Source of the DNA: Macrocystis pyrifera
Taxonomy: Eukaryota > Sar > Phaeophyceae > Laminariales > Laminariaceae
DNA: 64,000 nucleotides
Direction of reading: 5' to 3'
NCBI GenBank assembly: GCA_031763025.1
Contig: JASSKH010000014.1
Coordinates: 10,654,563-10,718,562, forward strand
The notes under the pieces are model-generated. The model was not told the DNA's origin. It did not search any database and worked only from the letters and a program-made list of their open reading frames with translations. The position numbers were made by a program, and so were the translations under genes. Below are positions 9,680-21,560 of this stretch, one piece after another (the first letter of the stretch is position 1; the number at the start of each line of letters is the position of its first letter).

Positions 9680-12092
9680 GTGAGTATTTCTTGCGAGCGA
9701 GACGGCACGCTAGCTTTTCAGGGGCGTCATTTTCGAAGAGTGCTTCGGCGTGTGATAAATTTCCTGATTTCCCCGATTCAAGTTTTCCTGCTTTTGTTTT
9801 CATTTTTTTTTCACTAATTTAATGCTTGATTCACTTCTTGATTTTCATGCTTTCGTTTTTTCTTCAAAGCTGAATGCTACTGCTGTGAAAAGCGTTCCTG
9901 AATTCTCGCCCTCTTTGGAGAATGTCTTGATCTTTTTCCTACTTTTTATTTTATTGTTTGTTCCGATGCCATGCGTTTTTTGTAGGTATGATTGGAACAA
10001 GAGCTGCAGTTGGCAAATGTAATAATGATATTAATAATTACCTGATTTTTCTGCGTTTTTCCCTGCGTAAAGAGAGGAATGCTACGACTGTACGCGCTCC
10101 TGATTTCGCGCCCTCTGTTAATTTTTCCCCTGATTTTATTTCCCGTTGTGTTTCCTAATTTTTTTTCACTTTTGAGCGAAGTGAGCTGCCAACTGTACAA
10201 CTATGGATAAAAATACAATACTTATGTAGAAGGACCGTTCTGATTCAAAATTGGTACTTCGGTATACGATTTGTCCTTATCTTCGAGACTGAGTGGTACC
10301 TGGTATTTACCAGGCGCACGCCAGCCTATAACGAAGCCCAGCCAGCCCACACCCCTATTACGGGGGACCATAGTAAATAGGACCAAATATTGTTAGTGAA
10401 AACAGTGAAATAGAATGTTTTTTGCGTGTGCCGTAGGTCCTATTTACTATGTGTTGTTCTTATAGCCGCACCCTCGGCAGAATTTCAAGCTGGCTTTCGT
10501 TTTTGAATTGTACGATGCCTTAACTGTCCGAATATTTCGGTTCAACAAGAGCGGCTCGTATCGCGTTTGAGCAGTGGTAGCTAAAGTGTCTACCGTAGGC
10601 CCTAGCCGAATGATCGTTACCGGTATGCACGCACCACGTTTTTTTTTTTGTTTTCCCGTTGTTTCCGGGCGGCGATGCCCGGCTTATGGTCCTTTTCTTT
10701 CCGTTAAAAAGAGTGGTAGGTACAGCAGTATCACTTTTGGCAGTGTTGTAGTATCTAACAAAACTACCTGGTACATTGTTAGCATTATCTAAACCCAAAA
10801 AACACACGAATTTTGTTTTTGTTCCTTGTTCGCAGGCGGCGATGTCTGGTAGCGCCGACGCGGTAAGCTTCCTGCTGGAACGCAACCCTTCCAGCCTAGA
10901 GGCCAAAGACCAAGAAGGCAGAACAGCGCTCCACCTCGCCTCCGGGCACAGGCTAGGCTCCGACGGCACCCTGACAACGCTGCTCGCGGCCGGAGCCGAC
11001 ATGGAGGCCAAAACCGCCCTCGGCGAAACCTCGCTTCTCAAGGCGTGCAAAGCTCTGCGGGTGTCCGCGGTGCGAATTTTGCTACGCTGGGGCGCGGACG
11101 AGGCGGCTGTAGACGCGGACGGACGCAGCCCCGCGGCCATGGTGTCGCAGCTTCTCCAGTCGCAACACCCGGGGGTGTTCCGTGACATGCTTCAGACGAT
11201 ACTGGGACTGTTGAAGGGCGCCCCGGCGGACAGGGTGTGGCGTCGCCGTGGGTGGTTATTGATGGTACGCTCGTCATTGTCCCGCCGAGAGGATTTCCAC
11301 CGCATAGAAGGCGGTGGTGGTGATGGCGGTGGCGGAAGGCTTCCATGCTGCCGAGAGGGCATCCGCCATACAGAAGGCAGTGGTGGTGGTGATAGCGGAC
11401 GCTCATCTTCCAGCCGAGCAGGTTTCCAAAGCACAGAAGGCGGTGGTGGTGATGGCGGACGCTTGTCTTCCCGCCCAGAGGGTTTCAAACGCGCAGAAGG
11501 CGGTGGTGGTGGTGATAGCGGACGCTCATCTTCCAGCCGAGCAGGTTTCCAAAGCACAGAAGGCGGTGGTGGTGATGGCGGACGCTTGTCTTCCCGCCCA
11601 GAGGGTTTCAAACGCGCAGAAGGCGGTGGTGGTGGTGATGGTGATTGCGGACGCGCATCGACCCGCCGAAAGGATTTCCACCGCACAAAAGGCGGTCGTG
11701 ATGATAGCGTAATCGCCGGAAAAAATGAATGGGCGCGGTGCCCGCCACGCGAGCTTCCTGGCGTCATGGGCGACCGGGTGGACGTCGACACAACTGGACA
11801 CGAGAACGACGCAGGGAGTAGTAAGAAGGTGGAAAAAGAGGGTGCGGCGTTTTCGCTGCACCCGCGAGCCAACCGCATCGTGCGAGAGAATAAAATTTAC
11901 GATGCTTCCTGGTGCCGCGCGAGGACTCGTCGGGCCGTGCTTCAACGGGAGAGCGCGTTGGAGCGGGCTTGCGGCAGTGGGGTGGGGTTAGGGGGCGGAG
12001 AGCTTGGAGACCGAGAGTTTCGCTCGATGGTGGAGCGCGCCATGGGGGTGGAGGAAGACGGGGTTTTCAGGAGCATCGTGGCGTTCCTGTGA
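8735..12092 (+). CDS. Ankyrin-repeat protein (two exons, 733 aa)
   Basis: The predicted protein joins 8735-9679 to 10836-12092 in phase 0 (donor GTGAGT, acceptor TTCGCAG). The join rebuilds an ankyrin repeat (TPLHA then AAMSGSADAV), which strongly supports the intron. About eight ankyrin repeats are visible. One lies near residues 64-89, then comes a Gly/Ser/Thr-rich linker at about 101-168, then a run from about 171 to 430 with repeated TPLH/ALHLA motifs. A tandem region of about 20-residue units (GRxSSRxxGFxxxEGGGG pattern) and a basic tail follow. The start ATG sits in a good context (AAGCATGG). Ankyrin repeats mediate protein binding. No enzymatic domain, signal peptide or membrane segment is seen, so the partner and process are unknown. 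Confidence 0.85.
9108..9235 (+). repeat. Low-complexity GGC/AGC/ACC run inside exon 1
   Basis: Imperfect GGCAGC triplets, then six ACC, then GGC triplets, encoding Gly/Ser, poly-Thr and poly-Gly. The run separates the first ankyrin repeat from the rest and looks like triplet expansion within a coding exon. Confidence 0.8.
10357..10462 (-). mobile_element. MITE-1 copy in the ankyrin intron
   Basis: The left end is TTACGGGGGACCATAG. The right end has decayed after TACTATG. It lies inside the 9680-10835 intron, about 370 bp before the acceptor. Confidence 0.8.
10836..12092 (+). CDS. Ankyrin gene exon 2
   Basis: The exon follows a T-rich acceptor (GTTCCTTGTTCGCAG) and encodes 418 residues before a TGA at 12090-12092. 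It carries the last ankyrin repeats, the 20-residue tandem region and the tail. Confidence 0.85.
   Translation, partial: AAMSGSADAVSFLLERNPSSLEAKDQEGRTALHLASGHRLGSDGTLTTLLAAGADMEAKTALGETSLLKACKALRVSAVRILLRWGADEAAVDADGRSPAAMVSQLLQSQHPGVFRDMLQTILGLLKGAPADRVWRRRGWLLMVRSSLSRREDFHRIEGGGGDGGGGRLPCCREGIRHTEGSGGGDSGRSSSSRAGFQSTEGGGGDGGRLSSRPEGFKRAEGGGGGDSGRSSSSRAGFQSTEGGGGDGGRLSSRPEGFKRAEGGGGGDGDCGRASTRRKDFHRTKGGRDDSVIAGKNEWARCPPRELPGVMGDRVDVDTTGHENDAGSSKKVEKEGAAFSLHPRANRIVRENKIYDASWCRARTRRAVLQRESALERACGSGVGLGGGELGDREFRSMVERAMGVEEDGVFRSIVAFL
11283..11701 (+). repeat. Coding minisatellite, 60-66 bp units in alternating types
   Basis: Two unit types alternate, forming a longer period of about 123 bp that is repeated almost exactly at 11383-11503 and 11506-11626. 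All lengths are multiples of three, so the ankyrin frame stays open. Other frames and the reverse strand are also open, producing spurious proline-rich open frames. Confidence 0.85.
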
Positions 12093-12270
12093 AAGGGTGT
12101 GTTGGTGGTCGCACATTTGTCGGTTACATTTTTGACGGTTACACGTCTGACGACTGCACGTTTGACAGTTGCATGTTTGACGGCTGTTGACGGTCACGCG
12201 TTTGACGGTTACGCGTCGGACGGTTTCACGTTTGACGGTTACAAGTTTGACGAGGCGTGCTACGGCAGGT
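12093..12270. repeat. Minisatellite just after the ankyrin stop codon
   Basis: Units of about 12 bp, occurring in groups of about 21-24 bp, are built on TTTGACGGTTACACG. They fill the likely 3' UTR. Confidence 0.7.
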
Positions 12271-13785
12271 ATTGGGGTTGTGCACTTTGAGCTCAAACGT
12301 TTGGCACCGGAAAAATTCCTCGACTGAGGTTTGATCCGTACCCAACCGATGTATCTTGGCATCCGATTGCGCTTTTTCGTTCGTGACATGCCTACCCCCC
12401 ATGGCATTCATTGGATGGTGTGTCGAACTTCGGGTACCAGGCATGTATGTGCTTTGCCCGTTTGGCGCAACAAATCTGTTTCATGTCGACTACTTTTTTC
12501 GTGTCGTCGGAAATTCTGGTCTCCTTTACAAAAATTATTGCTCTCGCCCATGGGATGGGAACGCTCGATTGCAGCAGGGCAAACAAGCTTCAGTAGTTGC
12601 ACGATAGTAGGGTAGAGGGAAGTTCCTTCGGGTCAAACATTTTCTGAACATTTTCAAAAACTTTTTCTGCCTGACGGAGCGCCCCCTCCTCACCTGGGGG
12701 ACCCACCCAAAACTGCTTGCGGTCCCTTCCATGATTTTGGAATCCCTTTTACGGTTTGCAATCCCCCCCCTTTATGCTGTGCAATCGCTTCTGGAGTTTA
12801 CATTTCCTCTCGTTGATTTTTACCCCAAAGGACTTGTAGCTAAACCCCTTTTTTGTGTTACGTCTTTATTTCGTTGTTTTAGGGGGGGGGGGGCGGGGTT
12901 GTTTTCTTTTTGTCTCAACGATTCGTTAATGTTCGACCGAGGTATACTAGAGCTTCCTCATGTTGAGAATCTGATCAAATTGGGGATCCCGTGAATCAGA
13001 TTGTGTGCGGGACCGTAAAGAGGGGGGTGTACTCGAAAGGGGTCCCTATTATGAATGGTTTGGCGGGCGGTCAAGCTCACAAGGAAAACACAATCTCGCA
13101 TTCGGAACTATTTTCAACAGTTTTCTTTTGCGGCGAATGTTTTTGAGTGATCAACGTTGACGTTCATGCCTCACGTTGTCGGATGGCAAGCGCAGTAATA
13201 TCAATAGTATTCATAGTCTTATACTAGTAAGTAGGGGAGCTAGACTATGCCCATGTAGGTCTTTTCTTCTGCTTTTTTAGCTTTTTTTTTTTTTGCTTAC
13301 GTCTTTTTTTTGGGGGGGGGAAGGTGACCACCGTTGAAGCTCGATGTGCTGCACGTTTTTTCGAGTGGCAAACGCAATAAGCACTACCTTAGCGAAGACT
13401 AGAAATAGCAATTCCTTCTGTTAATTTCGGCGTGCAACTCTGCAGCAGCAGTCTAGATGGCGAGAATGCATTATGGTATCATGTCGCATGATGATGGTCT
13501 CGTCTCGTGTTCGAGTAAAGCATCGAATATCATGTCGACGATCTCACGAGCGTGTCGCGCTTTAGAATGGCGAGTGTTTCTTGAAGAGGATGTTTATCGT
13601 GGCAAATACTTCTCGTGCGTACAATAGTTGTGTCAGAATGACGGGGTTATGGTAAAGTGTCGGCGTGTTTATAGCACTTTATTGTGTCTTACGATACTTA
13701 TGCGTATCGATACCGAGTTGTTCCTTTTAGACTTCTTCTTGCGCAAACATGATAACGGGGCTAGCATACCGGCTGAAACCCGCCA
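12271..13785. other. No gene recognised
   Basis: Intergenic DNA with several homopolymer tracts (a run of G near 12882, T and G runs near 13279-13320). No convincing exon was found. Confidence 0.5.
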
Positions 13786-14090
13786 TTCGTTGCGTTTTTT
13801 TTGTGGCTGTTCTTTTTTTTCGCTTTTTTGTCATCGTTCCTTGTTTTTCGCTTTTGTTTCGTTTTTTATTTCTCGTCTTGTTTGACTGTTTTTCTTCGTT
13901 TTTCGTTTTTTTTTTTGTGTTGGTATTCTCCTCTTGGTGTTTTTTGTTCGTTTTTCGTCTTCGTATGTATCTGGTCATCGTTTTTTGTTTTCTCCTTGTT
14001 TGGCTGTTTTTTTCCTTCCCGTTTTTTGTCTTCGTGTTTTGTTTCCGTTTTCTGATTCCGTTTCCTTTTTCGCGTGCTCCTCTTTTTTTG
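13786..14090 (+). repeat. T-rich low-complexity tract
   Basis: About 300 bp of TTTTTCG/TTTTTTG-like runs on the + strand. The lysine-rich open frames on the reverse strand follow from this composition. A long pyrimidine tract like this could precede a 3' splice site, but no exon is evident after it. Confidence 0.6.
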
Positions 14091-15355
14091 GCTGGTCTGT
14101 GGTGTGCTCTTGCGTGCCCGCGGTACGATTGGCATCGCACTCTTTAATCCCCTTTTGTTTCGCAGCACATACGTACAGTGTTTTCTCTATTTCGTGGTGT
14201 GCGACGAAGGTACTTGAGTTTTGTCATCTTAATCAGGACGGACCGAACCCGGTATGTTCGGTGTCTCGCAAAGGGCGGGTTAAGGTGAAAGACAACACAA
14301 CATTGTGTACAAATACTTGCGCATAGATAGTGACGGGTGACGCAGGAAGTGTAGGCGGGGGTAGAGGGCGCTGCGACACCGGGGGTAACTTATCGGCTAG
14401 AAAACGCCAATAGTTGTATTTCAGTTGTGTTTTACTTCGATGGCTGTGAATATTTTGCTCTCAATATGTAACACCAGTACAAAACACAAACAAGAGCTCT
14501 GGCGTTCCAGAGGACACATTTACGGCAAGTTTTTTTTTTCACGTGTTTTTTTTCTGTCTGGGATTGTTAATGTTTGTGAGTGATCATCGTTGATGAAGGT
14601 ACATGCCGCACACAATTAATTGTACAATGATGAGAAAACACAACACAGACATTCAACGATAAGGGGTGTGGCCCATTTTGCCTTGAAAGGCAAACAGTAG
14701 TGTGTGATTGATGACACTTCCAAAACATGAAATAGGGCAACAAATCGACAACAGCCCCAACCGAAATGCGCCTGCCGAACGTGAACGCGATACTACTACT
14801 CGAGTTGATCGCATCCCACGTCCCCACCTCATCTCCCTGTGGTCTCACTTCTGCCCACACTGTTTAATATTGGCATTGCACTGCCTGCGGGTGGAGGCAT
14901 GATAGTACACTAATTTAGTGAGGCGACCAATATCGGCAGTAATAGCGGTGCGGTGCAGGCTGGCAGCTCGGAAGAAAGGAGCCAGGGCAACTCTGCACGA
15001 CAAAAAAAGCAAAACAGCTGAGGGTAAATAGCGTCTCGGTCATCGGCAATCGCTGTCAGAACGGTACGGAACATATACCGTCCCAGTCAGTGGAGTAACC
15101 GTCGATTTCCGATCCCGTTAGCGCAGATCCCTTTACCGAGCGGGGAATCAGGGTTGCAACAAAGCCACAACAGTGGGCGCGAATGGTTTGTTGACGGGGC
15201 GCTGTCACGGAAGACAGACCACCACCCCCTTTTGTGGTACTGTACCAAGACCCCTCGCTGCATAGAAGCAAATCAGACAGTGTGGAGCGCGGAGAACGCG
15301 TTTTTCAGACTAAAGCCCGAAACGCATCTCAACGTCAGGTCAACCTTGTCATACA
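14091..15355. other. No gene recognised
   Basis: Unremarkable intergenic sequence. No splice-bounded coding segment or repeat was recognised. Confidence 0.45.
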
Positions 15356-15358
15356 CGC

Positions 15359-15382
15359 TGTTGTTGTTGTTGTTGTTGTTCA
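15359..15382 (+). repeat. TTG microsatellite
   Basis: About seven TTG triplets in a row. Confidence 0.8.
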
Positions 15383-16451
15383 GATGCTTTTCCCGGCTTG
15401 GCAGCGTGTCTTCCATGGCAAAGCTTTCGACATCGTGTATAGTGTGCTTTTGGACATCGTGCACTTGTATGGGTTTTTACCCATGATAAGGGGGAGGTCT
15501 ATTCACCCGTGTACTACTTCGTTGTTAGCCCTCTTCGGACTTCAGAGGGGCAACTATTACCAATAGACCATCAATAGTGACTATTGAGGCGTTCTACGAT
15601 AGAGATAGCACGTTTCCGCTAAAAGGTTTCTGAATGACGGGGTTCCTTAACCCAGAATCGTCGCAACGCCAGTCTTGTTCCGATCTTGTTCCGAGAAATG
15701 CCGTTTTTGTATACTTGGGACATGGGATTATTCTTCGGGAAGTCAGTTTTCGGGTGAGGTGTCGTGCTCCTTAAGGTCAAGTGAGGAGCCTTAGAAATTT
15801 TAGCGTGAACCCTTATCGTAGAACGCCTCTATTGCAGAAACGGCCACTGCGTGGTTGCTGACTGGAGCGGATATTACACCTTGCTGTTGTCCAGGTACAA
15901 TGGTTGAATCGAAGTAGCCGTACGGCACGGGCGCGAGTGGTAGACGGCTGAAAAAATCGGTTTTTTGAAAAAGAGTCCCAAAGGCTTTGAAGCGGGTTCG
16001 GGCCTTTCTTGTCTCTTTTTTTTGCATAATTTCCAAAACTGAACTACGCGCATTTTTTTTAATCTTCAGGTTTTCCTGATTTTTGTTTCCCAATGCGTGA
16101 AATTTAAACTTTCCTGATATTTTTTGGCTTCTGAAGAATTTCACAAATTGTGACAGAACGCCTCCCTATCTTGATACACATTTCCAAATTTTCCAAGCTT
16201 TCGAAATTCTGGGCGGGAAAAATTCTCCGATAAGAGAAGCCCTTACAGTAGGTGCTAATTTAGTTACACGGCGGCAGCCTCAAACATAAGGTCCCGTTCC
16301 GAACTGATGATATACAATCCCGTTAGTTCTAAAGCACTACAGTTAAGACCCTCTGTAAAGAAATAGATCGGTGATTTATTGACGGTCGGCCTTTCACGAA
16401 AAATAAGAAACTCGGCGTTAGAAATGTAGCTCACACTGGTCGACAAGATAG
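15383..16451. other. No gene recognised; AT-rich part at 15940-16250
   Basis: The AT-rich part shares TTTTCC/GAAAA patches with the hairpin repeat at 1245, but the match is loose. Nothing else stands out. Confidence 0.4.
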
Positions 16452-16459
16452 GAAATTAC
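16452..16459. repeat. Left target-site duplication of the hAT-like element
   Basis: GAAATTAC here matches GAAACTAC at 17356-17363 in seven of eight bases. Confidence 0.75.
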
Positions 16460-17355
16460 CAGGGCATTTCGCGGGTCATGACCCGACCCGCGGATCGGGT
16501 CACGGGGTCTTCAAAATGTCACGGGTCGGATCGGGTCGGGTCAGGAAGTGTTCAAAATCTCACGGGTCGGGTCGGGTCGGGTCAAGAAGTTTTCAAATCT
16601 TGCGGATCGGGTCAGGTCGGGTCAAGAGTTTTTCAAATCTCACGGGTCGGGTCGGGTGGGGTCGGGTCAAGAACTTTTCAAGTATCACGGATCGGGTCGG
16701 GTCGGATCAAGAGGTGATGAAAAGCTCACGGGTCGGATCAGGTCATGACCCGGGAGAAACCGGTCACTCGCGGGTCAGGCCAGCGTGACCCGCGAGTTCT
16801 TTTTTGCGGACCCGCGGGTCGGACCCGCGCATCCGGCTCGCGGATTGAAACACGTCCCGCTCTCTTACCCAAAGGATTTTCTCGTACCAATACTCAATAG
16901 TAATCCTTTGGTATCTTATTCAAACATTAAAATACGGCCAGATCCGCATACGAATGCCCGCATCAATCCATACCCACTACAGCTAGGCCACAGATCGCTG
17001 CTGGGCATCAAAATGAATACCAGGTATTAAATTGTTTTTGAATTGTCGACCCACGGGCCGGATCCGCAGGTCGAACCTGCGGGTCAAGATAAATGGTCTC
17101 GCGGGTCAAGGTGACCCGACCCGCATGAAACCCGTGTTTCATGGATCAATCCGAAGGTGGCGGGTCGGGTCGGGTCGGTTCAGGAGATTTTCAAATCGCA
17201 CGGGTTGGGTCAGGTCGGGTCAATAACTTTTTTAATCTCGCGGGTTGGGTCGGGTCGGATCAAGAGGCTTTCAAACTCTCGTGGGTCGGGTCGGGTCACC
17301 TCAAAATTTTCGCGGGTCGACCCGTGAGGTTTGACCTGACCCGCGAATAGCCCTG
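16460..17355. mobile_element. hAT-like non-autonomous DNA transposon, 896 bp
   Basis: The ends are inverted: CAGGGCATTTCGCGGGTCA on the left and TGACCCGCGAATAGCCCTG on the right. An 8 bp duplication flanks them, the length made by hAT transposases. Both subterminal regions (about 16478-16745 and 17147-17310) are arrays of GGGTCGGGTC units with a period near 40 bp. Subterminal repeats of this sort are known transposase-binding regions in hAT elements. No transposase is encoded. Confidence 0.75.
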
Positions 17356-17363
17356 GAAACTAC
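17356..17363. repeat. Right target-site duplication of the hAT-like element
   Basis: GAAACTAC, matching GAAATTAC at 16452-16459 in seven of eight bases. Confidence 0.75.
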
Positions 17364-18287
17364 AGCCCTAGAGACATCAGCGATCGAAGCCCACACGAGA
17401 TATGATACGAAGTCCTATTCGGAAACGCCGAATTGGAAAAGAAACGCGGACTCCAGCACTATACACAACACCCAACAACACCCAACATACACTGGACTCC
17501 TTCCGCAATGTGGAGGTTCCTGTTCTCCTTCGTTTTTGATCATTTGATATTTTTCAAAACCAACGGGATAGTATCCAGTCCCCTGCCGCCGAAATCCCCC
17601 TAAAATTAAGAAATGTCCCCTTTACGAGATGAAGCGGTTGAAAAAATCTCGTACAGATGCGAAACGTCTGTTCAAGAAATGCAGCTGGAGTGCGCCTACA
17701 AATAAGCCATTGAGCCTCAACGCCAAACTGACGTTTCTTCACAGTGGGCCTCATCTGTATACCCACCATCAGCCTACACAATCAGGTGACTGAGTAGGCT
17801 GGTGGGTAGCTGCGGTGGCGTCTCCGTTCCCCCCTCTGTTATCGTGGAGGCGTTGCTATGTACAACATTGAGGATTGTTTGCGCACCCGCTCAGGGTCTT
17901 TCTGGAGCGGCTAAGATCAAGCCTTTCAATAAGGTCCATTGTGACACCTGTGAGTGACGAGTAACCCAAGGGTCAACCTGCACAACAGAAGGACCCGTCG
18001 CATGCTGCTTAATCGTATCCTGCCGCATCGCTTAGGCCACGAATCTTCATAAATTGCTATACAACCGGCATTGGGCATGACATAGTGCGTTACCCCTGAG
18101 GTACTTTTCAGCCGGGTGAAGCCGGAGGTCCTACGTATCGAAACTCTGAAGCCCAAAATCCGCGCCGTCCGCCCGAAAATCTCCGGCCCAACAGGAACCA
18201 CTCTAACTAATAAGCACAGAATCATAAGATTAGTTTTTCTGTACGCCTTCCATAAGAACGCACACGTACACAGTGTATTACTTGTTG
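17364..18287. other. No gene recognised
   Basis: A short open frame on the reverse strand (17926-18225) has no recognisable motif. Confidence 0.45.
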
Positions 18288-18630
18288 GTGTGAGGGTGTT
18301 ACCTACTGAGCTATAAGGGTAAAAGATCGATCGATTACCCAGCCCAGGGTAATCCTTATAACACTCTCCCCCCTTCTGAACGGCGGGATCTTTGGGGCTT
18401 CAGAAGCGTATACGTCTGTACGGAGACCTACCCGCTTCGTTTCAATACCTGGGGAACCGGGGAAATGTTTTTTTTTTTTTTTTCAAGGCACGCGCAAGCG
18501 TTTCTGTAGAAGAAACGTTCGAAGTGAGGTTCGAACCCGTGACCAGGACGACGCCAAATGTGAGGGTGTTACCTACTGAGCTATAAGGGTGGAATATCGA
18601 TCGGTTACCCAGCCCAAGAAAATCCTTAGA
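18288..18630 (-). mobile_element. SINE family C composite, third copy, inverted
   Basis: Read on the - strand, a full unit (18630 to 18359) ends in a purine run and is followed by a second head (18358 to 18288). The A box (TAGCTCAGTAGG) is intact in both heads. A run of T within the full unit (about 18467-18483) is copy-specific. Confidence 0.7.
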
Positions 18631-19207
18631 ACATTGGCGACAGCATTTCTATGGACACGTCCAACGGCGCGAATTCCCAGCGGTAGCTACCCTGTCTTCC
18701 GCTGTTGGAAGCACCGCCACAGAGGACAAGGGACGCGGGGTCGATCGACACCAAGATCCGGGATCAGACCTGATTTTGGCAGTAACTCTCTAAATATTAA
18801 TGAGAAGTAGCTTTTCGGGTAAAGTGTGCGTGTCCATACTGCAAAGTCAAGAGCTGCACAAAACCTGGCACAACACGAGCGTGGCACGGGCGGCGTGATA
18901 CTTTTTTTTTGTTCTCGCTGCTGCAAGCTATTCCTACAAGCAGTAGTACTGCTATCTTGATAAGATACGTACAACACTCACTCACTGGTCGTCAAGCCTC
19001 GTTGTCACCAATTACTATTACTAGTATATGGCATGTCGTGCACACTATGTGGCGTGGGCGTTCTACACGCTATACATGTGCGACGAGAGTAAATAAAGCA
19101 GCAGTCGTAGTACATACGTACTTGGTACGGGATTTTCTAATGATATTAATGTCGGGATATCACGATTTCGTTGTTGTTTTGTTGTTGTTCTTGTTGTTGA
19201 TGTCGCA
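18631..19207. other. No gene recognised
   Basis: Intergenic sequence with a TTGTTG-rich patch near 19170-19200. Confidence 0.45.
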
Positions 19208-19310
19208 TTAACGCTTTTAGGATTGGAGTCAGTATCGTTTCGGGGACAAAACCAGTCAAATTCTGAGTAATTTGTCTCCAAAATGGGACTACTGTTCACA
19301 AAGGGTTAAC
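19208..19310. mobile_element. MITE-2 copy
   Basis: A ~100 bp inverted-repeat unit. The left arm holds CGTTTCGGGGACAAA, the middle CCAGTCAAATTC, and the right arm CCAAAATGGGACTACTG, ending AAAGGGTTAA. It matches about nine other copies in the window. Confidence 0.75.
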
Positions 19311-19412
19311 TCTCGAAATCAAAGAGACCGTGGCCACACACAAACAAGGGTGCTGGAGCCCTAGGAAGATCCGAAAAACCATAAAAATCGAAATTCGTTT
19401 TGGTAGTACACC

Positions 19413-20572
19413 TGTTGTATAGGCAGATTACCAGATAACAAAGGGGGCAGTATGGGGCAGGCCCGACTACCGTAATGCAGGTCGAGCTATATACGCGTGC
19501 AGTTACTCACAGAGATTTATGTCTTATCTTGATGATTCCCACTTCCAGGCTCTCAGAGTTTTCGGAGAGCAGCGGGGTTATATATATTTTTTGTTTGGTG
19601 CGTTTCATCAGAAACACGCCTCCTCGACGATAGAGGAGAAACGGGATCATGAATACCGTGACACAAGCCCCCCTTGAAGGGCTGTATATGCAGATGCATA
19701 GACACCAGGAGGGTACAAAATCCACCCAGAAAATTCTGAGAAATGGATCGAAGATACAGCGCATTACAACCCACTCCCACACCTCTATAGCTTGCAAGGC
19801 GAAAACCGGTTAAACCAACAAAAATCCGCATTCTACAGTAGAAAGCAGGTTCGTTCCAGAAGAGACGCGAGGAATTGAAAGATACGCGGCATGAAACGTG
19901 GCAAACGGTGTATAGGTAGGAATTTCGACACTTTTCACATATTTGATCCAAATACGCGAGCGGGTCTGGGGCTACTCCCAAGTCTGCAGACGGGCAAACT
20001 GCTGCAGGTGTCGTGCCGCCAGCATCGCCACAATCGTGGCCAGTGCCCTCTGGGGCTGGGGCCTCGACCATGTCTGCAAAAGACTCGTGGGTGGGTGGGA
20101 AGGTACCCGCACCGGCTGTTGGCAGAGCTGGTGGAGAACTCTCTGAAAGTCATGCAAGGAGAGTGCAAAACAAACAGCGAAAAGGAGAAGAGAAAAAAGG
20201 AAAAAGAGAGAGCAACCAACGGTACTCGCCGAAGCTATCGTAGCCTTGGCTCGTGAAAGAGAGCGCGTACACGCGATCTAGGTCCACGTGTCTACGACGA
20301 CGCCATGTTTGATGGTATATCTGTTGTACAGGCAGATTACCGGATAACAAAGGGGGCAGTATGGGGCAGGCCCGACTACTATACTGTAATGCAGGTCGAG
20401 CTATAGACGCGTGCAGTTACTCACAGAGATTGATGTCATATCTTGATGATTCCCACTTTCCTGGCTCTCAGATTGTTCTGAGAACAGCGGGGTTGTATAT
20501 ATTATTTGTTTGGCGCGATTAATCAGAAACACGTCTCCTCGACAATAGAGAGGAAACCGGATTATTAACACA
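19413..20572 (+). mobile_element. Short LTR-like element (TRIM or deleted retrotransposon)
   Basis: Direct repeats 19413-19665 and 20322-20572 start TGTTGTA and end ACACA. They are about 85-90% alike by eye. The interior of about 650 bp has open frames near 19891-20256 that change frame without a clear coding signature. The similarity extends a few bases left of TGTTG in both copies, so the exact ends are uncertain. No target duplication is visible. Confidence 0.5.
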
Positions 20573-21550
20573 ATGGCATTCGGCTGAGAAGCAGGTGACG
20601 CTTCCTACCTAAAATACTCGAGACAAAGAAGGCGCACACAAAATGAAATCAATGAGCAAACTGAACTAGAAACATGTGGCCGCGGGTATCCACCCAACTA
20701 CAGCATAGGGTTCCCCCCGTTCCTACAACTAACCAACTCGTGACTGACGACTATACAGCGGTTGCTGTCTGGAGTACTGCCTGCACCGTACGAAACGCAC
20801 GGCAGTCGTGAACACAGAGAGGAACACGCCTGCTGTCTGGGGTGCTGTCCGAGCGACGACTCGCGGACACGCAGTGATATTCTAATGTGAAAACAAAAAT
20901 TCTCGCGCAGGCCATCACTTCCCCGCTCGTCGACGCTCTGTCTCTCTCCTCCTTCGTCGCTGAATCCAGCCTCCTACCGGCGCAAAATACTGCACCGTAG
21001 TTTGGCCTGTGGTGGCGACTGCCTCCGCGCGCGGACATCCTGATTGAGCATGCGCTGCTCTGCCGCTGCTGCCTACAAATTAAAAACGCGGGAATCGTGG
21101 ATGTCCGTGCCTGACGCACCGCGTACAACCCAACTCTACTGCCACGAGTAAGCCTCGCGGCAACACGGACCAGCAGAAGGTATCACTCTTTGAGGTTGAG
21201 CCCGGCCTTACACCCGCCAGGAAGACCTACCCCACTCGCTATGCGCCTGATAAAGCATGCTTTGCAGCATGCCTTGCGAAGGCAGGGAGGGGGACGGAGA
21301 ACGATATGCTACGAGCTGACTCTGCTGTGTCGCAGCCAATAAATACCCTGTATGATGCTCGCATTCCATCATGGATGATGTCCGCGGTAGACTTCTGTAC
21401 AGCAGCTTTCGTGAGATACTACTGCTGGTGCCGCTGCTGGTGCTGTCAAGACGTGGTGTTGGTCGGGCGGCGTGTTGTCGTTGGTGCTGCGTGATCGCTC
21501 GATGATCTGTGTGAGTGGAATCAGATGCGGAGGATCCTATCCCGGAGGAC
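20573..21550. other. No gene recognised upstream of the rhodanese gene
   Basis: A mixed region. The minus-strand open frame at 20751-21128 has no recognisable domain. The last part probably contains promoter sequence for the gene starting at 21744. Confidence 0.4.
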
Positions 21551-21560
21551 CCCGGTCATG

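Noticed and set aside
11192-11878. 228-codon proline-rich reverse open frame
   Set aside because: A by-product of the in-frame coding minisatellite of the ankyrin gene on the + strand.
13727-14140. Lys-rich reverse open frame
   Set aside because: Translation of a T-rich low-complexity tract.
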